DNA from: Chinchilla lanigera
Lineage: Eukaryota > Chordata > Mammalia > Rodentia > Chinchillidae
Direction of reading: 5' to 3'
Length of the DNA: 64,000 bases
NCBI RefSeq assembly: GCF_000276665.1
Contig: NW_004955423.1
Span: 5,127,362 to 5,191,361 of the forward strand
The translations under genes were made by a program, and so were the position numbers. Of the stretch, positions 12,857-23,746 are shown in pieces. Numbering within the stretch: position 1 is the stretch's first letter; the number at the start of each line of letters is the position of its first letter. Below the pieces are notes generated by a model. It saw only the letters and a program-made list of their open reading frames with translations, did no database searches and was not told the DNA's origin.

Positions 12857-13064
12857 TGTACAGTGATGCCTCAGTTTACAAACTTAATTGGTTTTACAAT
12901 TTTAAGGGAGTTGGCTCTGTTTCTGTTTGTGTAAGGGAGATGTTCATGGTCATGTTTGTTACCTGATGCAGAGTTTGCAGATGGAAGCAAAATTTTGCAA
13001 AAAGCTTTTGTTTGCAACAAAAAATTATCTGCAAACAGAGATGTTTGTAAAACAGGTACTACTC
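12857..13064. mobile_element. Tigger-like non-autonomous DNA transposon
   Basis: About 200 bases bounded by imperfect terminal inverted repeats: CAGTGATGCCTCAGTTTACA at the left, and at the right TACCTGTTTTACAAACATC read in reverse complement. Terminal sequence and the internal TTTACAAAC-type repeats resemble Tigger/MER2-group elements. No transposase. Confidence 0.4.
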
Positions 13065-13179
13065 TATTTCAAAATTGCTCTTTGAAGGAAAATAAAGAGT
13101 ATCCAGTTCCCACTGGCTGAGAATTGTCCAGGATGTAAAACTCTTCTGACCCAAACGTCTGTGCTTGTGTAAAATGGGC

Positions 13180-13400
13180 TGGGAACATGAGGCAGGAAGC
13201 TCTCATGTTCCAGAGCAGCCTGGTCAATGTAGCAAAACCCTGCCTTGACATAAACAATGAAAAAGACCTGGGAATGTAGCTCAGTGTGCAGGCCGTGGGT
13301 TCAGTCTCACAAATGCTCTCTCAGCTTACAAAGAAGCATGAGTAAGAAAAGGAGAAGGAAACATGAGGCCCTGAGTTTGATTCCTGGTACCAAAAAAAAG
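13180..13400 (+). mobile_element. Degenerate B1/ID-like SINE sequence
   Basis: CCAGAGCAGCCTGGTCAATG and ACCCTGCCTTGAC resemble a B1 tail. They are followed by AATGTAGCTCAGTG (tRNA-like box A), GGGTTCAGTCTC, and further on GAGTTTGATTCCTGGTACC. Old and composite; boundaries uncertain. Confidence 0.4.
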
Positions 13401-14550
13401 AAGAGAAAAGGAGAATGACATCAAATGAACCACCAAGCTGCCCATAGGCATAGTGGACAAACACACTGCTGGGCCCTAAATCTGTTACTCATTAAAAGCA
13501 TGATGTTCATTTTCTTCCAAGGCTCCAGGAGCTTGAGAGAAATGTTTGTGCTAAAAAGCAACAACTGTTCATTAGGCCTGCAGATGGTCAGGAGAGAACT
13601 AAAGGCAGAACAACACTTGACCTTCATTCTCTACGTCACCTTTACGACCATAAAATTTTAAGTCAAACCCCTTCTCAGCTCTGCCTACAGGCACGTTATC
13701 ATTTAGAGAGCATCCATCCGAAAGCTGGCAAAACATGGTTGATAGCCCTGACTGTGCATAACATATCTCATCCCCTTCCACACTGAGGACACCAAGATAA
13801 GTGATTTACGGGAACACTCAGCTACGCCCAGATGTTTCCAGTCATTGCCCTGAACCTAGGTTACCTTAGATTTGAACAGAGCCTCACAGGGCTGAGAAGA
13901 GCAAGTGATCTCATGAAGACTGGCTTCCTCCTCAAGCAGTAAGGACATTTCCTCAACCATCCTGCCAAAGCAGTGCTGAGACCTTGTGGAACCTGACTCT
14001 TGCTCACTCCAGCAAATGCATGAAATCTGGCCCACTTCTTTTGTGAATGGGCCAATCTGAACCCTTTCATCAGAACTGTGGCCTCTCCTTCAGGTGCTCA
14101 AGGTAAAGAGACTTTGTTGTTTTATCTGACTTCCATTGGTATGGGACAAGCTTGATCTTTGTCACTGCTATGCCCTCTAGCTTTCAACTGCAAAAGCTAA
14201 ATGCCAGTAACATTCTTTCTTACTTTCCAATTGAAGCTTTGGGGGTAAAATTTCTGATGATGGCTTGTTTTAATTTTCATTGTCACTGAAATAAGGACCA
14301 AAGCTATGTGCAGAACTGATAATGAATTTAACTTGATGTTTTAATGTAGTAACGAAGACATAGAAATGGAGCTCAAGCGTTCTTATGCTTTGAGTTACTT
14401 ATACGGAATATATACAACAAATTCAAGACCACATTTTTTAGTAAAAAGGGCCTCAATTCCCTGACTACCACAGAGGAAAACACAAGTCATGCTTTTAATG
14501 AGTAACAGGTTTTGGTTCCAAGAGGTTGTTTACCCTCAATGCCTATCATG
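13400..14550. other. Intergenic, no gene recognised
   Basis: Unique-looking spacer sequence with only short overlapping open frames. No exon, CpG island or recognisable repeat seen. Confidence 0.45.
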
Positions 14551-14554
14551 ATCT

Positions 14555-15490
14555 CTATTAATTATGGAATATAACTTTGCAGTGGTCCATAAATTAAAGT
14601 GAAACTCTTTCAAAAGAGTACTCAGAATAGTCAAGAGTTAGAGGTATCACATTTCTTGATTTCAAAATATAGTACAAAGCTACAATAATGAAAGAATTAT
14701 GTTAGTTACATGAAAACAGATACACCAACCATGAAAAAGAATAGAGAATCTGGAAGTAAATTCACCATGTACAGTGAATTGGCATTTTACAAACAGGTCA
14801 AGAACACATTGGAGGTTAAGAATGATCTTGCTAACAAATAGAGTCAGAAAAACTGGACGTCCTCATGCAAAAAAAATCACTGTACCCCGATACGCTGTGA
14901 AATAAACACTTTGAAAGAGATTAAAGACTTAAATGAAAACCAGATATTGAAACTTCTGGAAAAAAACACAGGCAAAATCTTACTGATATTGGTCATGACA
15001 ATGATTTCTTAGATATGACCAAAAGAGCACAGCCAAGATAGGGAATAAAGAAAACTAAGCAACATTAAACTAAGTAATTTCTGCTCAGCAAAGTGAATGA
15101 TCTGCTGAATAAAAAGGCAATCTGGGGAATGGGAGAGAATGTCTGAAAGAGAACAGAGGGTTTTTAGTGCAGTGAAGGGACTCTGTATGATACCAGAGTG
15201 TAATGCTGGAAGTAAGTCATTACACATTTGTCCCATAGAATCCAGAGAATCCATGGAATCCATAGAACAAAGAGTGAATCAAAGTGCAAACTATGGAATC
15301 TGGATGAGGCTGATGTGTCAGTGTGGCTCATAAACTGTAACACAGATGTCATTTCAACGTGGGATGTGAACAGTAGAGGAGGCTGTCCCTGGGTAGGCAC
15401 GGGGCATATGTGGAAAATATCAGTGCTTTCTGCTTAACTGTGGTGAGAATTTAAACCGCTTTAAAAACAGAAAAGTTAAAAACAATCCAA
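14555..15490 (+). mobile_element. L1 ORF2 3' fragment
   Basis: Sense-strand L1: ORF2 C-terminal region, including the typical stretch around 14920-15130 (TTAAAGACTTAAATGAAAAC and the following AAAACTAAGCAACATTAAAC). Multiple stops; 5' truncated. Confidence 0.6.
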
Positions 15491-15499
15491 GATCATCTG

Positions 15500-17505
15500 C
15501 TTACTTCTCTGCACAGCCATGTGTAACACATATAAAGGGAAATGCTCCCATAGAATAACACCCTCAGAAATCTCAGTTTCACATGGAGCAGAACTGTCTT
15601 ATGCGTCCTCTACAATATTCCAATATTTTTATTTAAATTAATTTCTTTTCTCTGCTTTAGGCCCAGATGTAGTTCAATTCCCTCAAATTCAACTCCACTC
15701 TGTCTTTCTTTGGAACCAACAATAGGTAACAGCTCCTACTCCAATACCCTAATCTATACCTTACTTCAGTTGGACTTTGCCCTGCTTTTTAGGCATGGAA
15801 TTAACTGTCATGTGAGAAGACTGTTTTTTCCAGTGACCTTATGAGTGCACAAACTTTCAGACTGAGGGACTTGACAGCACAGTCAGAAGCTGCTACCCGC
15901 ATTGATTACAAATACAAATACATTGATCAAACATTTACATTTTGCAGCAGCATGGGGAGTCAAACAAGGAAGACACTAGCTGTCCTTTGAAAGAGGTCCA
16001 GTGAACCAAGAAGAACAAAGGGAACGTTATTTGGGTCCTGAGTTAGCTTTCTGGGACTTTCACCATAGGTGATCAGTGCATGTCACATTATGCTATGAAA
16101 TATGATCATTTTCCTTGTGATGCATAGATGGGAAATGCATTCTTGTCACAGGAAATGTTTGGAATTCTTGAGTGTTTCCCTAAAATGTTCATCCATATAC
16201 CCTCAATAATCACTTGTCCCACTTACTCAGTGTGCTTGCCGGGACAGCAGTTTTGGAAAACACTCCACCTCCTGAGCTGAATTCAACATGACCTTTGCCT
16301 TTTTATTCCTACTGTCATTCAAATATCAACAGAGCTTTGGGAAGTGCAGCCCACTGACAGAAACTGGTCCTGAGTGAGTAATTATTGACCTAGCTTTTTA
16401 TCAAAGCTTAAGTCAAATTATTTTAAGTACAATTCAGAGGGCAAAAAGCATCCTACTTCTTAGAGTTGAGCTCCTACTGGAGTCAGGTGAGGCTTTTTCT
16501 GTATTTGCTGAGTTTGCTGGAATTAACCTCTTCCGTGATTGGTTACTCTTCAGAAAGACTGAATAAAACCCTACTTTTTTCAACAATGCTCAATACCTTC
16601 CAACTTAGAAAAATGTTTTATAGATGCTTATATTTACCCTGACCAAATCCCATGTATTCAGCATTGGAAATTTCACGTCTCCTTTGGGCTTTGGGCAAGC
16701 AAACCATGTTGCTCATTGGTGGACACATCAACTTTGGCAAACACTGCTCTACTCTCAGGCGCTCAGCTCCCTTAGGGCTCTCAAAATAAAGGACACAGTT
16801 TTAGGAGTTAGCACAGAAGGAACTCACCGAAGCAGAGGGCACATGCTCGCTTGTCTGGAACTAGTGTCCTCTTCTCTTGGAGGACTGGACATCTCTTGTG
16901 TCTTGTGTTCTTCTAGTTTCACACCCATGTTGACTTCCCAGACATGAAGTCACTCCCATAATCAGTGTCTAGCACTTTTATGATATTTAAAATAGTGAGG
17001 AAACTGTCTTAACCAGGCAAATCTCTCACTCTAATTTTCCTATCATTTCAGGCTAGTTCTTCTGAAATGAAACCATGTCTTTTACACAAGGGTCATAATC
17101 TCACAGGAAATGATATCCAGACATGGACAGGACCACAGAACCATCTGTGTCCACAGAACCATATGATAGCAATCTGTAAATACTGCTTATTTCTTGCTTC
17201 CATCCAAAGTCCTAAGAGCACAACCTGCTTTCTTCAGTGTTCTGAAGTAGTGCTCGGTCACCTACTAGTTTCTCCAGCAAAGACCAGAGGCAAGAGAACT
17301 CCTGCACTGAGCCAGTACTGGAAGACCTGCTGCTGTTCCTGAGAGGAAGGCTTGGGACGTAGTGCACCCAGGTGTTCTGGTGAGGGCAATGAGAGGGTGG
17401 GACAAATTCTGCTTCCATATTCCTTCAACCAGCGCACAGAACCGGCAATAGACACATGAGCCAGTCAGTAAGGAAATGATGAAATCATTTCATTATTGTC
17501 ATTTC
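15500..17505. other. Intergenic, no gene recognised
   Basis: About 2 kb without a recognisable exon or repeat family. The short open frames at 16624-16947 and 17067-17342 lack any domain I can name. Confidence 0.45.
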
Positions 17506-17510
17506 TTTTT

Positions 17511-17822
17511 TTACCTGAGTGATTTTTTTTCTGATCTGATGTCTCCTATGACCTGATGGAGTTGTTTCTTTAGTTCAATTGCTATCATTTCAGAAATTTC
17601 AGATGTATGACTTCCAGGTTTTTCTGTGTTCATGTCTCCTACACTTGTTCTGGGTGGGGTAGAGGTCTGAGACTGCATTTTACTCCTTTGTTTTGTCTTT
17701 TGTGAAGACCTAGAGGTTCCTTGGAGCTCAGCTTCACTCCCACTATCATATGGGAGTGGCAGGGAGAGGGTCCGAAGATCCCCAGTGCTCAGCATGGCTC
17801 CCGTGCTGGTGTGTAGTGGCAA
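17511..17822 (-). pseudogene. L1 ORF1 N-terminal fragment
   Basis: Minus-strand open frame of about 100 codons directly downstream of tandem monomers at 17840-18340. Its polar Ser/Thr/Gln/Lys-rich composition, with a following helix-prone stretch (MIAIELKKQLHQVIGDI), fits the N-terminal region of rodent L1 ORF1 (the RNA-binding chaperone of L1). The frame ends soon after; the coiled-coil, RRM and C-terminal domains are absent. Assignment rests mainly on position after the monomers. Confidence 0.45.
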
Positions 17823-17839
17823 GGTGGGGTCTCAGATAC

Positions 17840-18342
17840 GCATGAAATTTGTTGCATTCAGTTGGCTCTCGGGCCAGTGAGGGAGTAATGGGGGAGGCTC
17901 ACTGCAGTTCTTGAAGCTCTCTGGGCTTCAGCCTGACTTCCACATGCATGGGGGAGATGCAAGTCATGGTCACTGAGGGTTCAGATGTTGCCCAGGACCC
18001 AGCCTGGTTCCCACACTGGCAGGGGAAGGGTGAAGGTAGAGTACCAAGGCTGCTGACTCTGTCTGGGTTTCAGCTGGGCTCCCACAGGGATGTGGGTTGC
18101 CACTGAGGCCCAAGAAAGTGACCAGGGCCCCACCTGCCTCACACACTAGTGGGGGAGGCACGAGGGCAGCTCACCAGGGTTCCTAAAGATGTCTGGGGTT
18201 TAGCCCACTTCTCATGGGGATCTGGGGGTGCAAGGAGGGGCCACTGAGGTCCCAGAAGGTACCCAGGGCCTAGAGCTCTGCCTGCCTTGCCCGCTGGTCA
18301 GAGAGATGTGGAGGCAGCTCACCAGGGTTCCTGAAGATAAAA
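17840..18342 (-). repeat. Tandem L1 5' UTR promoter monomers
   Basis: GC-rich region made of three to four diverged tandem units of roughly 170 bases. Each has a GCTCACCAGGGTTCCT-like block, then a TCTGGGTTTCAGC-like block, then a CCACTGAGG block and a CAGGGCC block. Tandem promoter monomers immediately 5' of ORF1 are the hallmark of rodent L1 5' ends; here the L1 reads on the minus strand. The rest of the L1 is not seen, so this is a detached 5' end. Confidence 0.55.
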
Positions 18343-18717
18343 GATTTTTTATTTTATACAATTCATAGATGTTTATAGCATGTTTCTGAGTTTAGTAGAA
18401 TAGAAGGAAAACAAGAGATAATTTAAAATAAATGTAAATAAGAGCAACTGTTGGACCATGTTTTAAAGTCCTAAATGCATTTCACATACCTGACATCAAA
18501 CTAAGATCCACAATGTTAAGTTCACAGCATCCACATACACGATCTTGGCTCCCTTTGGTACCCACTGCTCCTCCCCTTCACTGCTTCCAGGCCTTGGCTT
18601 TCATTAGGAGGGTGTGGTTTGACCTCCCTCTAGAGTAAGTGGTGTGAGGGCAGGGACTGTGTGAATCCTCACACACATTGGGAACCTGCACAGTGCTGTG
18701 CAGTCAGTGCATCTGAT

Positions 18718-18735
18718 CACACACACACACACACG

Positions 18736-18777
<42 letters not shown>
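18718..18777. repeat. (CA)n microsatellite with CG core
   Basis: About 60 bases of alternating purine-pyrimidine CA repeats containing a CACGCGCGCAC core near 18740. Classic Z-DNA-prone composition. Confidence 0.92.
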
Positions 18778-18781
<4 letters not shown>

Positions 18782-18914
18782 GGGTTATCTTTCTGATGCA
18801 TAGATTTTGCTTCCATTTTGCATGGATCTCATTGAACCCATCTGAGGGAATAAGTCCATGTTGCTGTGTTCTGTGGAGCGTTTGCCTGGAGCTCTCCATG
18901 TAAAAAGTAGTTTA

Positions 18915-19094
18915 TTATAATGCTTTCCTATAATCCCAGAACCCTAGGAGGCTGAGGCAGAGCATCACAAGTTCCAGACTGGCCTGACAACTTAGCAAGA
19001 CTGTGCTATAAAAACAAAAAGAAAAAAGGCACCATGCAAAAAGGTATTGGGCTTCAATCCCAGAATCATAAGAAAGATGAAAGAAAGAAATGGA

Positions 19095-19146
<52 letters not shown>

Positions 19147-19160
19147 AGGAAGAAAGAAAA
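18915..19160 (+). mobile_element. Degenerate B1-like SINE with (GAAA)n tract
   Basis: CTATAATCCCAGAACCCTAG, GGAGGCTGAGGCAGAGCATC and TTCCAGACTGGCCTGACAAC are B1 blocks (about 18915-19015). A degenerate stretch follows, and then an uninterrupted GAAA microsatellite at about 19071-19160. Confidence 0.6.
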
Positions 19161-20469
19161 AAAAATTAATTCACACCTGAAATTTATATTCTTGGAATAC
19201 AAATATTTAGAAAAATAACTGAAACAACTAAATATATGTACTAAATTGTGAATAAATTTGACCTGCAGCCATGTTTTAAAATGATAGTTAGATTCTATGT
19301 CCGACGAACTAGGTGAACAGGAAAGGGAGGAAATATAGGTTCCTCATACCAAGCATTCAAAAGAAAACTGCAGGCAATGTTTCAACAGCCAAGCATACTG
19401 CATGCTTCCTCCATGCTCATGGTTATGGGAAAGGAGCTGTTTCTGAGAAACTAAGAGCGCACCATACTTTCACTTTCAATCTGAGCTGTGTCCAAAAGAA
19501 AAATAGCTTGCAGTTGTTCTGAATTGACAGTGGAAATCCTTTACTAATGAATAAAAGTGGAGAAGTTCTCATCTCCTGAAGAACTATTCAGATTTCAAAC
19601 ATAGGGAGAGTGGAGCTGATACTGTCTGCCCCAAGACTACTCTGACACTGTTCCTATGTTAAAATCAACCATTGCTATGTCTTCAAAATAGTGCCAGCCA
19701 CAGTTTTATAAAGGACACATTATCCAGGAGTTTGTGGCATGTGCAGTGACTGCAAGTTATTCCAGCATAGTCCACATTCATCTTCTCCCTCCTCTGCCAT
19801 CCATTCTAGGTTTCCTCCACTTGTCCTAGCCAAAATCAGGCACCTCATTGCATCCACTAAAAACCTAAATGACCCATGACAACAAATTGATCTGTATGCC
19901 TAAATCACTCCTTCAGCAAGACTACCTGCTCCCACCCAAAATACAGTGTAAAAGAAACTTAAGTATTCAACAAGTTCAAGTGCAGAAAGGTCAGCTGTTC
20001 TCTGATAAGAAAGGGACTGAGCACCCCACAGTACAATCACTCACCTGGCAATGTCCACTAGAGAGTGTACACACCCCTCATCTCCACGCTTCAGTCTCCA
20101 CCTTGTTACTTGACAGGGTCACACTGCTGCCTCCAATGCTGTTCCATAGCATGTTGGATCACCCACAACTTAGTTTAGTTTGTTGAATAAAGAGACACAA
20201 ATGATCTTCAGGTGGAAAACATTATCTCAGAGTTTCCTATAATAACTTTAGCTCTGCATAACCATCACTTGATAAGTAATTGTCTTATATCTTGGAAAAT
20301 TTAAATGATAGAGTACTATTTGCAATCTACTTTATTTACTTAATAATTCAGTTTGCACATGTTACTGATTTGATTAACTTGTTTTAATCAACTTCCAAAT
20401 CTTATTCTCAGTACAAGAGTTTGAACCCAGAATCCTCTCAGTCAGCTAGATCCCTGCCTTTTTATTACT

Positions 20470-20600
20470 TTTTGCTTTGAACAAGTTTTTTGCTAGATCA
20501 CTAAGTTGACCAGGATGGGCTCAAACTTGTGATTTTCCTGCCTTAGCCTCACAGCATGCAGGAATTACAAGTATCCACCACCATGCCCACATCATATGAA
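20470..20600 (-). mobile_element. B1-like SINE, minus strand
   Basis: Reverse-orientation 7SL-type blocks: TTGACCAGGATGGGCTCAAA, TTTTCCTGCCTTAGCCTC, and GGAATTACAAGTATCCACCA at the end. Diverged. Confidence 0.6.
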
Positions 20601-20749
20601 AAAATTTTTTCATAAGTAAAATAATCACCTACAGATAGCATCTCTTAAAGGTTACAGCATGTTTGAATATCACCACATTGAGTTCAAGGCACATAGAAAA
20701 TGTACTTTTGGGGGACCCACGGAGTCACATCTAAACCATTGTACCTTTG

Positions 20750-21185
20750 CCCTGACTTCTTTTCTTAAATTTTTTATTTTATTGGTACATTTTTAATTTA
20801 CATAATGATAAAATTCATCATAGGGAGTTGTAACTATATGTGATACGTCTTGCTTCTTCCTTTTTTCCCAATCCCCTCCCCTCCCTTAAACCCTTTTTCC
20901 CTTCATTATTTACAAAACCTTTGTTTCCATTTTTCTTTTCTATTCTTATTTTTTTCTGGTCCTCTCTTTTCTTTTTCCCCCCTCTGTTGTTCCTCTTTTC
21001 ATTTAAACATTTTCCTCCCATGTCCCAATGTCCATTATGCATTATGGCCCCTGTTTGAGTTTCTCATACCAGAGAAATCATGTGATATTTGAACACGTGA
21101 GTAAGATTTATTTCACTTAGGAGTATCATCTCAAGGTGCACCATTGCACTACAAATGTGTCAAGCTTATCTTCCTTCCCCTGACT
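20750..21185 (-). mobile_element. Probable L1 3' fragment, reverse, with pyrimidine tract
   Basis: T-rich sequence with a C/T-only stretch at about 20862-21000, then L1-like text (AGATTTATTTCACTTAGGAG, ATCATCTCAAGGTGCACC) as seen in reverse-oriented mammalian L1 3' ends. Family assignment is tentative. Confidence 0.4.
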
Positions 21186-21232
21186 TCTTGTTACCATTGA
21201 AAAATAGAGACAGTATGTTTTTTTTTAAAAAT

Positions 21233-21322
21233 GTCAGGACTGATTTTACACAAGACATAGGAAATTTTTAAAGTCATTTTTAAAGTCAGGACTGATTTTA
21301 CACAAGACATAGGAAATTTTAC
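21233..21322 (+). repeat. Tandem duplication of ~46 bases
   Basis: The block starting AAAGTCAGGACTGATTTTAC and ending ATAGGAAATTTT occurs twice in a row, separated by a few bases. The related sequence in the duplicate region (about 49458-49495) has it once, so this doubling arose after the gene duplication. A second tandem pair of ~28 bases (AAATTCAGCCTGTCTCTGCT) lies at 21449-21505. Confidence 0.8.
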
Positions 21323-21840
21323 AAATTAATTAACAAGAAAAAGCAATTATGATTAGAATTATTTGGTCAGCACACAGAGAAGTAACACAGGAAGGCAGTT
21401 CAAGGTTTGGGATCAAGGCTGCTTGGATTCAGATTACTTATCTTGATTTGAAATTCAGCCTGTCTCTGCTTCTGATTTTAAATTCAGCCTGTCTCTGCTT
21501 CAATTTCTGTCTCTTTCTTCAATTTCGTTATGAGATTTAAGATTTAAGATGTGCAGTGAGCATGGCCCCCAGAGCACCTGTACAATGAAGGGAGCCCCTC
21601 CTGACTGTAGTGAGCATCGGAATCGAGTGCTGTGTGATCACGAGAGTACTACATGCCTGTTCGCTTACTGTGATCCTCAGTAACCAATTCCACTGAGAGA
21701 ATCTTGTTATTCTTTTGAAATTATACTTTAAAATTTTATGATGTCTCTCCACTCCAGTATAAGTTTTCTTAAACCTTCCCTCTGGCACAGCTACAAAAAT
21801 TCTTTTTATAGTTGTTGACCTTTTGTCTGGAACTAAGTAC

Positions 21841-22005
21841 TTTCAGTTTCACATTCCTCTAAATCCATGACAAAGCTTTCTGTCTTTCATTATTTGTCTA
21901 CTCAGGAAAATACAGAAGCCTGTCAACATCGAGGGTGACTTAAAAGCCCAAGAATACAGCCAGAGGCAGAGCAGAGAGAAGCCAAACGACCTACACAGAG
22001 ATCAG
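21841..22005 (+). promoter_or_regulatory. ISRE/GAS promoter and untranslated exon 1 of GBP gene B
   Basis: ISRE core TTTCAGTTTC at 21841-21850 is immediately followed by a GAS-type TTCCTCTAA at 21854-21862 (TTNCNNNAA pattern). This is the same overlapping arrangement as in the human GBP1 promoter, where STAT1/IRF9 complexes and STAT1 homodimers bind. A TATA-like TTAAAAG lies at 21940-21946. Exon 1 runs from about 21970 to 22005 and ends in CAG|GTAAGA. The intron leads to the acceptor at 23727. The same layout recurs in the duplicate at 50.1 kb. Confidence 0.8.
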
Positions 22006-23727
22006 GTAAGACGCTACCTTCCCTTTCTGCAGCCTCTCCAGCTCTGAAGGAGCTCTGCTCAGGGACTCACAGCTTCTAAATCGGATGCAGCAATAGGAAG
22101 GGGCTTATAAGTGTTGTTTTTCCTAAAAAGTATCAGCACTGTGAAAGGTTGGAGCTGAGCCTCAGATAGGATAGGGATCAAATGAAATCCAGATTTCATC
22201 AGGGCGCCAGGTCCCCTAGTGCCACTACCGGGCTTGTGTTAAGAGCACTGGCAGACAGAGGAACGATTTGAGCTTCTCTTTGTTGACTTCGCACGGACTG
22301 GGAACACAGACTACTGTGGTCCCGATGGGCGCGCTCAGCACTGCTCCTGCTGCAGCTACAGAGGTAACAAGGGAGCCGCCGGAATATTTGTTTGCAGAAG
22401 GAAAGCACAGAAATGAGATGCAGTTGAGCAGCCATGGTCACTGTTAAAGGCAAAGAGAGAAAAATACTCAGAGTGAAAGAGGGAGATAACAACAGCAACC
22501 TACTTCCTAACCGTTGCGTCTGAACTTCGTTTCACACTAGATGTCTTCCTTCAGCAGTGGTGCAGAGTTAGTGATTTCTTAGGGTCCACCCACTCCTTAC
22601 CCCAAGCAGAATTCAGCTGCTGTACTTTACTAAAGGGCTTCCTTTAGAAGAATCTCATATAGTGCAGCACTCAGAGAGGCGTCTGCTTCCAACAGAATCC
22701 CCTGACCTCATCCTAATTTTCCTGCCTTCAGGGTGCTCTTCCCCTAACTTCCTTGGCAGACACTAGCCTCATTTCTCATCTCTTGTCTGTGGCCATCTCT
22801 CCTTGCCAGCAGCTTACGCCCTGCTTCCTCCACTCTTTTTCTTCCTCCCTCCATATTCCTCCTTCCCCTCCTCTAATAAAAGAAAACAAACAAAAAAGCA
22901 AGCAGAAGACCTAAAAGCACGTTGCTGAAAACATATCTTAGAACAACCCCTTTCTAGTCCTCTTCATCTGTTTCCTGATTTCATAATCCTTATTTCATAG
23001 AAATTTAGTATTTGTGATTGTGAGTTCACACCTTGTTATGTTCAGGCTCACTCACTGTGAAGTTCAGATAGCCCAGGTTAGGCACCGCCCTTGCCCGTGC
23101 CCCTCCACGTCCTTGAAAGGGTCCTTACTTATATGTGCCCATGGTAAGTTATTCTCATAATATTCCCAAAAGTAACATGTTGCTTTCCCTTCTGGGAAGG
23201 CAGTGTGAGAAATTCTGTGCATTCACGTTCCAGTGAAATGAGCATAGCCACTAGATGAGGAAAGAAGGAACTCATTTTAAAATCCCTGGAAATGGTCCAA
23301 AAGGCTTACATCAGGCCATCAACCATCTATTCAGTAAGGGCTTTATTCATTGTAAGAATTAATGAACTGATAAATATTTATTACATATATCCAGAGTGGA
23401 AAAGAAATTCTCTAAATCCTATTGTGTTTTCCATTTATAGTCTCTGTAAATTTTTTTATCTGAATTCAAAAAGAAAACTTTCTGCAATAAAATAAATGGA
23501 AGATTTGGGTTGTGGGAGCAGGTGAATGTTGATTTTTAAGAAATCATGACTTTTTTTAAGTGAAATGCTCTGATAATATTTTTATAACTTCGTCAGATGT
23601 TAGGAAATTTCCCTCATGTGTTTTGTTGATGCACACGGTGCTTGTTTCTTCATGCTGGGGAATTTTATGAACCTAATTTTTAGTATAAAGACTGGAGATA
23701 CTGATTCTTCCACCCCTGCTCTTGCAG

Positions 23728-23746
23728 ACCAGAACACACGCTAGAC
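23728..23746 (+). other. 5' UTR part of exon 2, gene B
   Basis: Nineteen bases between the acceptor (CTCTTGCAG) and the ATG at 23747. Exon 1 ends at 22005, giving intron 1 of about 1.7 kb. Confidence 0.75.

Noticed and set aside
18604..18899. Cys/Val and His/Thr-rich open frames
   Set aside because: They are translations of the CA microsatellite.
19086..19202. Ser/Phe/Leu-repeat frame on the minus strand
   Set aside because: Translation of the (GAAA)n microsatellite.
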